Positions 8,580 to 17,033 of a DNA stretch of 64,000 nucleotides are shown in pieces (the first letter of the stretch is position 1; each line of letters begins with the position of its first letter). Below the pieces are notes generated by a model. That model saw only the letters and a program-made list of their open reading frames with translations. It made no database searches and was not told the origin of the DNA. This DNA is from Pontibacter harenae (GTDB lineage: Bacteria; Bacteroidota; Bacteroidia; Cytophagales; Hymenobacteraceae): assembly GCF_020907245.1 (NCBI RefSeq), contig NZ_JAJJWH010000001.1:1-64000 (forward strand). Direction: 5' to 3'. The position numbers and the translations under genes were made by a program.

Positions 8580-9170
8580 CTAGTTACGGGCTGTACTGTT
8601 ATTCGTGTTTTCTTGTATAGTCTTGGCACGATCTAGGTGCTGCTGCAAAGTAGGCAATGTACTCGAAGCAAAGCTTTTCACATCTGGATCTTCCATGTTA
8701 TTGGCCGCATCCTCAAAAAGATTGACAGATTCTTCATGCGAGCTAACCATCAAGTCCATATAAGCTTGATCAAACTCCTGCCCTGACTTGCCCTGAAGCT
8801 CCTCATACTGGCTCATGTGATCCTGCCCCATGCTATCGGGCAGCGTAATGTTCTTCTGCTGCGCAAGCGTTTTCAGCTTATCAGTAGCACTGGTATGGTC
8901 TGTAACCATCATCTGCCCATAGTCTTTTACTTGCTGGGACTGACCTTTCTGCTGTGCCAGTTGCCCAGCCTGAATTTCCAGCATGTTGCTGCTCGCAGCC
9001 TTGGTCATGAAATCAGACTGCCTCTGCATCTGATCTTCGTTGGCAGTACCTTCTGCCTGCTCTTCGTTTGTAGTTTGAACTTCGTCTACAGCTCCGCTAT
9101 TTTGGTTACAGGAAACCGCTCCAAACAGGAGGGCACCCATCAATAAACCTGTTGATGTTAATTTTTTCAT
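8580..9170 (-). CDS. DUF4142 lipoprotein (second paralogue)
   Basis: A 196-residue lipoprotein: signal MKKLTSTGLLMGALLFG with lipobox AVSC (Cys about residue 21), a Glu/Gln/Asn-rich linker to about residue 50, then DUF4142. Domain features parallel the neighbour: FMTKAASSNMLEIQAGQLA, then DYGQMMVTDHTSATDKL, the QEFDQAYMDLMVSSHEES helix and LPTLQQHLDRAKTI at the end. The two copies are clearly paralogous but well diverged, so the duplication is old. This copy is upstream in transcription. Function unknown; an envelope role is inferred from the lipidation signal. Confidence 0.87.
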   Translation of the reverse strand: MKKLTSTGLLMGALLFGAVSCNQNSGAVDEVQTTNEEQAEGTANEDQMQRQSDFMTKAASSNMLEIQAGQLAQQKGQSQQVKDYGQMMVTDHTSATDKLKTLAQQKNITLPDSMGQDHMSQYEELQGKSGQEFDQAYMDLMVSSHEESVNLFEDAANNMEDPDVKSFASSTLPTLQQHLDRAKTIQENTNNSTARN

Positions 9171-9372
9171 AGTTTAAGATTTGTATGTTTCCTTCGTTCT
9201 ATAGAACTACTAGGTATACGCCTTAAGTATCATGGAGTTATAAAACCTATCTTTACTACCAGATTATGCCCTTTTTTTAGATATTGCATTTCATTAATCG
9301 CAGGTTGCTTCTGCGGTTGGAGCTTCCTTGCCTTTATTTGAACAACCTTATTTTAGCTTTTTAAAATTAACA

Positions 9373-10089
9373 ATGTTGAAGAGAGAGAAAAGAACAGTGT
9401 GGGGATTAGCATTGATATTATTTTTGTACCTGCCCTTAACCTTCGCCCATGCCCAATCACGAGAGGATGAAGAGGAATACCTATCAAATAAGGAGGACGT
9501 GCAGGACATAGACCTGGCGCATGATAAAGTCATAAAGATACATCCCTTTCAGTTGGGAGAGATTTATTTGTCTTATGAGAAAATGCGCACATCGCGCGTA
9601 AGCAACGAAACAGGCATAGGCTATGTGTACGCCAGCGGCCTTGAAGAACGCAGCGACTGGCAAAATTCTATCAAGAGCACAACTGGCGTAGCTATCAGAA
9701 TGTCGCAGCGCCACTATACCTCCAAGAGAAAAACACCGCCCTTTGGCTTTTTTCATGGTGCCATGTTTGGCTACAAGTTCTTGTTGTTTGAGGAAGACGC
9801 CCTTGGAGTAACACAAGCCCCTAATGCACCTACAACTCCTATTGGCAGGCTATACCAGAACTCACTGGAGCTAAATTATCAGATAGGCGGCCAGTTTCAG
9901 TTGGGCCGCCACTTTACCATGGAGGTAGCTGGCATGCTTGGCGCAAGGCTAAAATATGCAAGGGCAAGAAATGCTGACACGTACCTGCGCGATAAAGTTA
10001 TCGGTCATGTGCTAAGACACGACGAGCACTCTGTAGCAACTGTAGTTCCTTCGCCTCAGCTTAAGCTATCGGTTGGGTATTCTTTTTAG
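9373..10089 (+). CDS. secreted/outer-membrane protein, probable beta-barrel, unknown function
   Basis: From ATG 9373 the protein begins with a standard signal peptide (MLKREKRTVWGLALILFLYL, cleavage after AHA-QS). A TTG at 9328 in the same frame would place 15 residues before it and is unlikely. The mature part alternates polar and hydrophobic residues, with glycine- and aromatic-rich strands (GFFHGAMFGYKFLLF; LELNYQIGGQFQLG; EVAGMLGARLKYA) and ends LKLSVGYSF, a terminal aromatic typical of outer-membrane barrels. At about 239 residues it would form a small 8-10-strand barrel. It is convergent with the PAP2-like gene and stands alone. I cannot assign a substrate. Confidence 0.7.
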   Translation: MLKREKRTVWGLALILFLYLPLTFAHAQSREDEEEYLSNKEDVQDIDLAHDKVIKIHPFQLGEIYLSYEKMRTSRVSNETGIGYVYASGLEERSDWQNSIKSTTGVAIRMSQRHYTSKRKTPPFGFFHGAMFGYKFLLFEEDALGVTQAPNAPTTPIGRLYQNSLELNYQIGGQFQLGRHFTMEVAGMLGARLKYARARNADTYLRDKVIGHVLRHDEHSVATVVPSPQLKLSVGYSF

Positions 10090-10125
10090 AACTTAAGATA
10101 GCACCTTTCTACTCACAGGAGCTAT

Positions 10126-10743
10126 TTACATAAATACGGCCACTACACCAGCTAGTAATAAACCTCCGCCAAATCCTGAGTATACCTGCGCTGGTGTGTG
10201 TGCTTGTAGCGCTAGCCTAGCCGACAGAACAGCACCAGCAATAGTTATCATCAGCATAATAGGAATTAGCAAAAGTGCCTCGGGTATAATCATGTTCAGC
10301 ACCAGCAGCAAACCTAAGCTACCACCTACACCTATACTATGTGCACTTACTTTCCAGAATAAGGACACCAGAAAGGCAAAAAAAACAGAGGCCGCAATGG
10401 TGCCCATCACAAAATAGAAAATAGCATCAAAAACAGGTTCTCGGTGCAGCAGGTAAGTTGTAACAGAATAACAGAGGCAGGTAAAAAACAAAGGCATACG
10501 GCGCTGCTCCCGCCTGTTCATCTCCAGCGAGTCTATTTGCCCTGCCCGCATCATGGCGTAAGCACCTAAACCAGGAATAACAAATGTGGAGAAGACGATG
10601 AGTCCTAACATCATCCAACGGTTAGTAGGTGGCAAAGACACCACATAGGTTGGCAAGTAAAAAAGTATGAAGGCAAATAAGTAAGTCGGCATCAGCAGCG
10701 GGTGAAATACGACCGACAACAGCTTAGCGAGAGAACGATTCAC
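10126..10743 (-). CDS. PAP2-like integral membrane protein
   Basis: A 205-residue protein with about six hydrophobic helices. Near the C-terminus KVSAHSIGVGG and ARLALQAHTPAQVYSG resemble motifs 2 and 3 of PAP2 phosphatases (SGH and SR-x5-H). The Arg-x5-His spacing is kept, but the following aspartate is replaced by Gln, and the first KxxxxxxRP motif is not evident. It may be a divergent lipid phosphatase or have lost catalysis. The gene is monocistronic on the minus strand, convergent with the outer-membrane protein gene, with 36 bases between the stops. Confidence 0.65.
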   Translation of the reverse strand: MNRSLAKLLSVVFHPLLMPTYLFAFILFYLPTYVVSLPPTNRWMMLGLIVFSTFVIPGLGAYAMMRAGQIDSLEMNRREQRRMPLFFTCLCYSVTTYLLHREPVFDAIFYFVMGTIAASVFFAFLVSLFWKVSAHSIGVGGSLGLLLVLNMIIPEALLLIPIMLMITIAGAVLSARLALQAHTPAQVYSGFGGGLLLAGVVAVFM

Positions 10744-10841
10744 TTAAAAAAACAAGGATTAAAGAATTGAAAATGATAAACGAGGTTCAAGGTAAGGATA
10801 AAGCCTTTACACTGCGCTATACTTGGGGCAAGTAAATTTTG

Positions 10842-10879
10842 TTCGGCAGCAGTTATTTAAGTGACCAGCTGCTGCCGAA
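10842..10879 (-). terminator. hairpin downstream of the yiaK-like gene
   Basis: TTCGGCAGCAG (10842-10852) pairs perfectly with CTGCTGCCGAA (10869-10879), 11 bp, 16-base loop. It lies 10 bases past the stop of the minus-strand dehydrogenase gene. Confidence 0.55.
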
Positions 10880-10889
10880 ACCATTTTTG

Positions 10890-11873
10890 CTACAGAGCCA
10901 GAACCTGCTGCCATATCTCTTCATTTACAGGTATACCCTCTTCCTCATTCTTACGGCGTGTAGCCAGAGAGCTTTCGCCAGGGTATCGTATACTTCCGCC
11001 TTCTTCCATCGAATCGCTACTCTTGGCAAATTCTATAATGCGGTTGCTTATGCTTTGATCCAGGTTCTGCGCATTTATGCATATGAAGAACTGCGATACG
11101 CCAGCCTCCACCGTGTCAGCTGTAATCTCGGCCACGGTTCTGCCACCGCTCAGCGAGGCCACCAGCACATCCAGCATCAGCGATAAACCAGAGCCTTTCC
11201 AGAAACCAATGGGCAACGGCCTTTCCGAAACTCTGATTTTAGCAGGATCTTTTGTTAGATTACCGTCTTCGTCGTAGCCACCTGTCACAGGTAACTCCTC
11301 CCCCTTCAGTTCATACTCCTGCAGCTTACCGTACGAGAATTGCGATATGGCCATATCTAGTACCAGGTGCCCCTCCTGCCTTGGCACCGCTATCACTATT
11401 GGGTTGTTGCCTAGCCTTGCCTCTGTGCCACCAAAAGGCGGCATGTTGGCAATAGAGTTTGTAGCACAGATAGCTATACAACCAGCCTCGGCAGCTTGCC
11501 AGCCGTAGGTACCGCCACGCATCCAGTGGTTCGTGTTTTTTACAGCTACCAAGCCCATGCCGTTTTCTTTGGCTAAAGCTATGGCTCTTTTAGTAGCTAC
11601 CTGTGCCGTGTACATACCTGGTGCCAGATTACCGTCCCATTGCTCTACCATACCCTGCTGCCCCACTTTCTCAGGTTCGGCCTCTATGTTTATTTGCCCC
11701 TCTTTTATCAGTTTTACAAAAGCTGGAAAGCGATTTAAGCCATGTGAGTATACACCATCGCGGCTGTTCTCCGCAAAAATAGTAGCACAGCGTTCGGCTT
11801 TTTCTTCACTGAAGTCTAGCTTCAGCAGTACTTTTTTAAATTGGGCTTTAAGTTCTTCAAAAGAGATTTTCAT
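10890..11873 (-). CDS. yiaK: malate/lactate dehydrogenase-family enzyme, YiaK-like (2,3-diketo-L-gulonate reductase)
   Basis: The 327-residue protein follows E. coli YiaK nearly end to end as I recall that sequence: DGVYSHGLNRFP with catalytic His44, NHWMRGGTYGWQAAE, CATNSIANMPPFGG, ISQFSYGKLQEYEL, then PIGFWKGSGLSLMLD. YiaK uses NADH to reduce 2,3-diketo-L-gulonate in ascorbate and pentulose catabolism, with a fold distinct from classical malate dehydrogenases. No other yia/ula catabolic gene is nearby, so the physiological substrate could differ within the Ldh_2 family. The start is ATG at 11873. A hairpin follows the stop. Family assignment is firm, exact substrate less so. Confidence 0.88.
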   Translation of the reverse strand: MKISFEELKAQFKKVLLKLDFSEEKAERCATIFAENSRDGVYSHGLNRFPAFVKLIKEGQINIEAEPEKVGQQGMVEQWDGNLAPGMYTAQVATKRAIALAKENGMGLVAVKNTNHWMRGGTYGWQAAEAGCIAICATNSIANMPPFGGTEARLGNNPIVIAVPRQEGHLVLDMAISQFSYGKLQEYELKGEELPVTGGYDEDGNLTKDPAKIRVSERPLPIGFWKGSGLSLMLDVLVASLSGGRTVAEITADTVEAGVSQFFICINAQNLDQSISNRIIEFAKSSDSMEEGGSIRYPGESSLATRRKNEEEGIPVNEEIWQQVLAL

Positions 11874-11945
11874 AGTAGTGGGGTTTATGGGAATAGTAAT
11901 TGTTTGAAAACAGTGCCTTAGTTAAATAAGCATTGTTTAAGTTGT

Positions 11946-12030
11946 ATTGTCATTCCGACCAAAGGGAGAAATTTGGGACATCATAAGTAACGAAATATCC
12001 CAGAGTTCTCACGACGTTACTGATGACAAT
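11946..12030. repeat. imperfect palindromic intergenic element
   Basis: Nested inverted segments: ATTGTCAT (11946-11953) with ATGACAAT (12023-12030), an inner GAGAA/TTCTC pair, and TTGGGA with TCCCA. Together they can fold an 85-base imperfect hairpin between yiaK and rpoN. A similar ATTGTCATTCCGAC start is, from memory, common in intergenic repeats of this bacterial group. Confidence 0.5.
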
Positions 12031-12145
12031 ATTCTCTGCTGTTACAAAGCTATCTTTATATACTCTTAAAGAAGGGTTGAAGACGACAAATGTTCTCTCC
12101 TGAATTCATAATTCAGCATTCATAAGTCATAATTCCCCAAAGGGG

Positions 12146-13597
12146 CTATAGCTCTTTACGAAGGCGGGCTACAGGAATGTTTAGTTGCTCACGGTATTTA
12201 GCAACAGTTCGGCGAGCAATGTTGTAGCCTTTCTCGTTCAGCATCTTCTCGATCTTCTCGTCGGACAGTGGCTTGCGCTTGCTCTCTTTGTCGATGATCT
12301 CTTTCAGGATGTGCTTTACTTCACGGCTGCTGGCATCTTCGCCAGAGTCAGTGGCTATACCTTCGGAGAAGAAGTACTTGAGCGGATAGATACCGAACTC
12401 GGTTTGTACGGCTTTGCTATTGGCCACGCGGCTCACGGTACTAATGTCCATGCCTATTTCTTCGGCAATGTCTTTCAAGATCATCGGGCGCAATTCGCTT
12501 TCGTCTCCTTCTAAAAAGAAGTCATGCTGGTATTTTATGATGGCTTCCATAGTGCGCAGCAGCGTGTTCTGGCGCTGGCGAATGGCATCTATAAACCACT
12601 TGGCCGCATCCAGCTTTTGCTTCACGAAAGTTACCGTTTCTTTTAGCTTCTTATCTTTTTTGTCCGATTTATCATAAGCATCGAACATTTCGGAATAAGA
12701 GCGGCTGATGCGCAGATCTGGGGCATTGCGCGAGTTAAGCGACAGCTCCAGTTCTCCATTATTGTTGGTAAGTATAAAATCAGGAATAATGTACTGGATA
12801 CGTGTAGACCCAGCACCCGCACCGCCTGGCTTCGGGTTAAGCTTAATGATCAAGTCAATGGCTTTCTTCAGCTCATCTTCTGATATTCCAAACTTGGACT
12901 GTATTTTCTGGTAATGTTTCTTCGTAAATTCATCGAAGGCATCAGTAATAATACGCTCAGCCAGCATGATAATGTCATCCTGCTCACGGCGCTGCAACTG
13001 CAGCAATAAGCACTCAGGCAAATCACGGGCCGCAATACCAGCAGGATCGAAGGTTTGTACCAGGTGTAGCACCTGCTCAATCTCCTCCTCCGTCGTCATG
13101 ATGTTCTGTGAAAAAGCCAGGTCGTTGGCAATAGAACTCAGGTCGCGGCGTATGTAGCCATCGCTGTCTATACTGCCAATAAGCTGCATACCGATGCTGT
13201 ACTGCTTGTCGTCGAGGTTCAGGAAGCCAAGTTGGTCCAGCAGCGCATCTGTAAGCGAGGATGTCATGGCAATGGGCATTTCACGGTCTTCCTCATCGCT
13301 GCCGCCACGGTCGCCTTGCATTTTGTAGCCACTTATCTCATCATCGTGCATGTACTCGTTCAGGTCGATGTCGTCGTTGCCGTAGTCATCGTTTGAATCG
13401 AAGTCATCACTATCAGAGTCTGAGTCGTAGTCGCTATCGGCTTCTTCACGGCCTTCTTCCAACGCAGGATTTATCTCCATTTCTTCTTTTATGCGCGCCT
13501 CCAATTCAACAGTAGGTATCTGCAGCAGCTTGATAAATTGTATCTGCTGCGGCGATAACTTCTGTGATAAGAGTTGCCTTAAATCGAGTCGCTGCAT
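12146..13597 (-). CDS. rpoN: RNA polymerase sigma-54 factor RpoN
   Basis: Sigma-54 directs RNA polymerase to -24/-12 promoters and needs AAA+ activators. All three regions are visible in the 483-residue product. Region I is the Gln/Leu-rich N-terminus (QKLSPQQIQFIKLLQIPTVE). Region II is an unusually acidic Asp/Ser-rich stretch at about 50-105. Region III holds the core-binding domain, an HTH (ILKDIAEEIGMDISTVSRV) and the C-terminal RpoN box ARRTVAKYREQL, which reads the -24 element. Length is normal. The start ATG at 13597 opens MQRLDLRQLLSQKLSP, as expected. Monocistronic; divergent from asnS across 280 bases. Confidence 0.97.
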   Translation of the reverse strand: MQRLDLRQLLSQKLSPQQIQFIKLLQIPTVELEARIKEEMEINPALEEGREEADSDYDSDSDSDDFDSNDDYGNDDIDLNEYMHDDEISGYKMQGDRGGSDEEDREMPIAMTSSLTDALLDQLGFLNLDDKQYSIGMQLIGSIDSDGYIRRDLSSIANDLAFSQNIMTTEEEIEQVLHLVQTFDPAGIAARDLPECLLLQLQRREQDDIIMLAERIITDAFDEFTKKHYQKIQSKFGISEDELKKAIDLIIKLNPKPGGAGAGSTRIQYIIPDFILTNNNGELELSLNSRNAPDLRISRSYSEMFDAYDKSDKKDKKLKETVTFVKQKLDAAKWFIDAIRQRQNTLLRTMEAIIKYQHDFFLEGDESELRPMILKDIAEEIGMDISTVSRVANSKAVQTEFGIYPLKYFFSEGIATDSGEDASSREVKHILKEIIDKESKRKPLSDEKIEKMLNEKGYNIARRTVAKYREQLNIPVARLRKEL

Positions 13598-13823
13598 AAT
13601 TCCAAAACAGGTTAAAGTGGCATGTTCTGCACATCCAAATTTAGGATATTTTTACTCGCATTATCAAAAAAAGGTTAAAATATCGTTACTTTGAGGGGTT
13701 TTAAAAGTGATATTTTAATCGTAATTAAATACTTAGCATCGGAGCCTGCTCTTACTGTTTTTGTTGATGAAAGCGGAAAGAGTAAAAGCCACTGCTAAAG
13801 TTTAAAATTGAACGTATAGTTTA

Positions 13824-13831
13824 TAGCTTTG
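13824..13831 (+). promoter_or_regulatory. probable asnS promoter (-7 box)
   Basis: TAGCTTTG fits TAnnTTTG. TTTA at 13801-13804 lies exactly 19 bases upstream and differs by one base from the TTTG -33 element. The box is 46 bases before the asnS start. Confidence 0.5.
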
Positions 13832-13877
13832 TACTGAGAGCTAAAGCTCTGTACAGCAAAATATTCAGACACAAAAC

Positions 13878-15317
13878 ATGCAACGCACAAAAGTAAAGGA
13901 TTTACTAACGGGTGCCGAGGAAGGCAAAGAGGTACTTTTAAAAGGCTGGGTGCGCACCAAGCGCGGCAATAAGTTTGTAAACTTTATAGCCGTAAACGAC
14001 GGCTCCACCATAAATAACCTGCAGGTTGTAGCCGATGCTGAGAAGTTCAGCGAAGAGGTTCTAAAGGATGTAACCACAGGTGCCAGCGTGGCTGTTACTG
14101 GTGAGTTGGTGGCATCGCAGGGCAAAGGCCAGGCTTACGAAGTACATGCTAAAAAAATAGAGGTACTGGGCAAAGCCGATCCTGAAACGTATCCGTTGCA
14201 GAAGAAGGCGCACTCACTGGAGTTTTTGCGTGAGATTGCGCACCTGCGTTTCCGCACGAATACTTTTGGCGCTGTTTTCAGGGTGCGTAACACACTGGCG
14301 TTTGCGGTGCATAAATTCTTTAACGAGAAAGGCTTTGTGTACATGCACACGCCTATCGTTACGGCTTCTGATGCAGAGGGTGCCGGTGAGATGTTCCGTG
14401 TAACCACGCTGGATTTAGATAACCTGCCGCGCACCGAGGATGGCCAGATTAACTTTGAAGAGGATTTCTTCGGCCGCGCTACCAACCTGACGGTTTCGGG
14501 GCAGATGGAAGGCGAAGTGGCCGCCATGGCTTTCAGCGACATCTATACTTTCGGACCGACGTTCCGTGCCGAAAACTCGAACACCACGCGCCATTTGGCA
14601 GAATTCTGGATGATTGAGCCAGAGATGGCTTTCTACGACCTGAAGATGAACGCTGACCTGGCGGAGGAGTTTATCCGTTACATAATCCGTTACGCTGTTG
14701 AGAATAATCGCGAAGACCTGGAATTCCTGGCACAGCGCCAGGCTGAAGAGGATAAGCAGAAGCCGCAGAACGAGCGCCAGGAAATGAGCCTGATTGAGAA
14801 ACTGGAGTTTGTGATTAGCAATCAGTTTGAACGCATAACTTATACTGAGGCTATTGACATTCTACTGAATTCCAACCATTACAAGAAGAAGAAGTTCCAG
14901 TACGATGTGAAGTGGGGCATCGATCTGCAGAGTGAGCACGAGCGTTACCTGGTGGAAAAGCACTTTAAGAAGCCTGTAATTGTAACAGACTATCCGAAGG
15001 ACATCAAAGCCTTTTACATGCGCATGAACGACGACGGCAAAACCGTAGCAGCGATGGACATTCTAGCCCCAGGTATCGGCGAGATTGTAGGTGGTTCGCA
15101 GCGTGAGGAGCGTATGGATGTGCTGGTGGAGCGCATGAAAGCTTTCGGCATTGAGCCAGAAGAAATGTGGTGGTTCCTGGATACGCGCCGCTTCGGTGGC
15201 TGTCCGCACGCGGGTTTTGGCCTTGGCTTTGAGCGTGTGGTGCAATTTGTAACAGGTATGGGCAACATCCGTGACGTAATTCCATTCCCTCGTACACCAA
15301 AAAGCGCTGAGTTTTAG
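13878..15317 (+). CDS. asnS: AsnS, asparagine-tRNA ligase
   Basis: A class IIb aminoacyl-tRNA synthetase that activates asparagine with ATP and charges tRNA(Asn). The N-terminal OB-fold anticodon-binding domain covers about residues 1-110 ([25 protein letters not shown]). The catalytic domain shows motif 2 ([22 protein letters not shown]) split over about 230-252 and motif 3 ([12 protein letters not shown]) near 440-452. [13 protein letters not shown] separates AsnRS from AspRS. The 479-residue length is typical. It is monocistronic with its own promoter box upstream and a shared terminator downstream facing the susD gene. Confidence 0.97.
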   Translation: MQRTKVKDLLTGAEEGKEVLLKGWVRTKRGNKFVNFIAVNDGSTINNLQVVADAEKFSEEVLKDVTTGASVAVTGELVASQGKGQAYEVHAKKIEVLGKADPETYPLQKKAHSLEFLREIAHLRFRTNTFGAVFRVRNTLAFAVHKFFNEKGFVYMHTPIVTASDAEGAGEMFRVTTLDLDNLPRTEDGQINFEEDFFGRATNLTVSGQMEGEVAAMAFSDIYTFGPTFRAENSNTTRHLAEFWMIEPEMAFYDLKMNADLAEEFIRYIIRYAVENNREDLEFLAQRQAEEDKQKPQNERQEMSLIEKLEFVISNQFERITYTEAIDILLNSNHYKKKKFQYDVKWGIDLQSEHERYLVEKHFKKPVIVTDYPKDIKAFYMRMNDDGKTVAAMDILAPGIGEIVGGSQREERMDVLVERMKAFGIEPEEMWWFLDTRRFGGCPHAGFGLGFERVVQFVTGMGNIRDVIPFPRTPKSAEF

Positions 15318-15468
15318 AAACAACCGATATAAATAAACATCATGCTGTAGATAACGCAGATTGTAAATTTCATTCAAAATAAAGCGGTGTAGGAGAAATC
15401 TTGCACCGCTTTGTTGTTTGTAGCATCCTCAGCTGGTTTTATACTGTGCCGCTCCTATAAGAAACAAA

Positions 15469-15515
15469 AAGCCTTCTACTTCAGGTGGCAAACTTACCAC
15501 TAAAGCAGAAGGCTT
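15469..15515. terminator. bidirectional terminator between asnS and the susD-like gene
   Basis: Outer arms AAGCCTTCT (15469-15477) and AGAAGGCTT (15507-15515), inner arms GGTGG (15484-15488) with CCAC (15497-15500). An A-run precedes and a T-run follows, so it can act on both converging transcripts. Confidence 0.8.
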
Positions 15516-15578
15516 CTTTTACTAAATCCCTAAGCTAAGCTTCGGAATGGTTTATATTCAACTATTTGTACTAACCTT

Positions 15579-17012
15579 TTATCTGTCCCACCATACTCTG
15601 GTGAAGTTATTATCCGCTCCCTGACGAGCCACGGCTGCATCATAGCTTGCTTTATTAAGGGCAGCTGCGTTAGACGGATAACCCAAACGACGTGGAATTC
15701 CTCCAGTCTGAGTGGCAGCAACCGCAGGACTTAACTCAGGATAACCAGTTCTTCTCCAGTCAGTCCAAGACTCAAAGCCATTCAGGTATTGGTGTACCCA
15801 CTTCTGCGTAATGATCAGTTCCAGCGCGTTATCGGCACTGTAAGCAATATCTGGGTCAGAAATAAAAGCGTTGTAAGCTGCTTCATCGTACACGCCCCAG
15901 AACTGCCAAGAGGCTTTAATTGCATCTTCGTACAGTTGCTCTGCGTCTCCACTGATAAGGTTCCGCTGTGCAGCCTCAGCCTTAACAAACTGCACTTGAG
16001 CATACGTAAAGATTGGCACCTCAGCAGCACCGTTTCTTAGCGCATCGCCTACTCGGCTATAGGCTCCTGGTATTTCTCTGGCAGAACCAATTCCGTAAGG
16101 CAAAGGTCGTACTTCTCCGCTCAGGTTCTCACCATATACAAACACGCGCGGATCGTCATTCTCGATCATGTAATCACCTAATGTAGCGCTAAGGGCATAG
16201 TCATTACGGTTGTCGTTAGAATAGTTTTCGTACCAAGGGTCCCAATTATTTGGGTCGCCTCCTATAAAGGAGTAAGTAATATTCTCTCCTTCCTCCAGTA
16301 CGCCATCGCTTAGAGCAGATGCAATTTCCGCTTCTGCTTTTGCTCTATCATTTTTAATGAGTCGCATGGCCATGAACAAACGAGCGGTATTCGCAAACTT
16401 TTTCCAGGCTGCCATATCTCCGCCCAACAATATATCGCCTGCAACGCCTGCTGCGCTTTCATCTATCATGTCATGCGCTTCTTTCAATTCCTTGAAAAGG
16501 TCGTAGTAGATTTCCTGCTGTGGATCGAAAGCAGGTTGCAGTACTTCGTTTCCTTTTAGGGCACCAAAGTAAGGAATATCGCCAAAAATATCTGTTAGGT
16601 ACCAGAAGTAGTAAGCCTTCAGAATTCTGGCAACCGCAACTTGGTTAGCCTTAGCTCCATTGCTGCCTGGGTCTGCTTCGGGGCTGTCTTGGTTGTTAAA
16701 GTTGATTATGGCTTGTAGGTTATACAGCGGTCCTGTGTAAGTAGACGTCCAGGAAGCGTTTCTGGTAGAATAAAGTGATGCTGCTGGGTAAGGCCCCTCA
16801 GACAAATACTGCACATAAAAGTTGTAGGTGTTACCAGACTCTGGAGAGTTCCAGACAGTGTAAGGCAACTGCTGCAACGCATACGTAAGCAGTGTACGAG
16901 TAGGAGCTTCTGACACCTGCCTAGGGTCAACGTTCATATCGCCGAAATCACTGGGATCGCAGGCTACGAGCGAAAACAGAACTCCAAAAAATAAGACTAA
17001 TTTATTTCTCAT
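15579..17012 (-). CDS. SusD/RagB-family nutrient-binding outer-membrane lipoprotein
   Basis: A 477-residue lipoprotein (signal MRNKLVLFFGVLFSLVACD, lipobox Cys19) of the SusD-like_2 type. SusD proteins sit on the cell surface as a lid over the SusC barrel and capture glycans or peptides. Helical TPR-like segments are visible (ANQVAVARILKAYYFWYLTDIFGDIPYF; AWKKFANTARLFMAMRLI), as is the C-terminal signature WVHQYLNGFESWTDWRRTGYPEL. It lies 21 bases downstream of the SusC gene in the same operon. No glycoside hydrolase, peptidase or sigma/anti-sigma pair is adjacent, so the substrate cannot be read from context. Confidence 0.93.
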   Translation of the reverse strand: MRNKLVLFFGVLFSLVACDPSDFGDMNVDPRQVSEAPTRTLLTYALQQLPYTVWNSPESGNTYNFYVQYLSEGPYPAASLYSTRNASWTSTYTGPLYNLQAIINFNNQDSPEADPGSNGAKANQVAVARILKAYYFWYLTDIFGDIPYFGALKGNEVLQPAFDPQQEIYYDLFKELKEAHDMIDESAAGVAGDILLGGDMAAWKKFANTARLFMAMRLIKNDRAKAEAEIASALSDGVLEEGENITYSFIGGDPNNWDPWYENYSNDNRNDYALSATLGDYMIENDDPRVFVYGENLSGEVRPLPYGIGSAREIPGAYSRVGDALRNGAAEVPIFTYAQVQFVKAEAAQRNLISGDAEQLYEDAIKASWQFWGVYDEAAYNAFISDPDIAYSADNALELIITQKWVHQYLNGFESWTDWRRTGYPELSPAVAATQTGGIPRRLGYPSNAAALNKASYDAAVARQGADNNFTRVWWDR

Positions 17013-17033
17013 GATTGTATAATTCTTTAAGGA

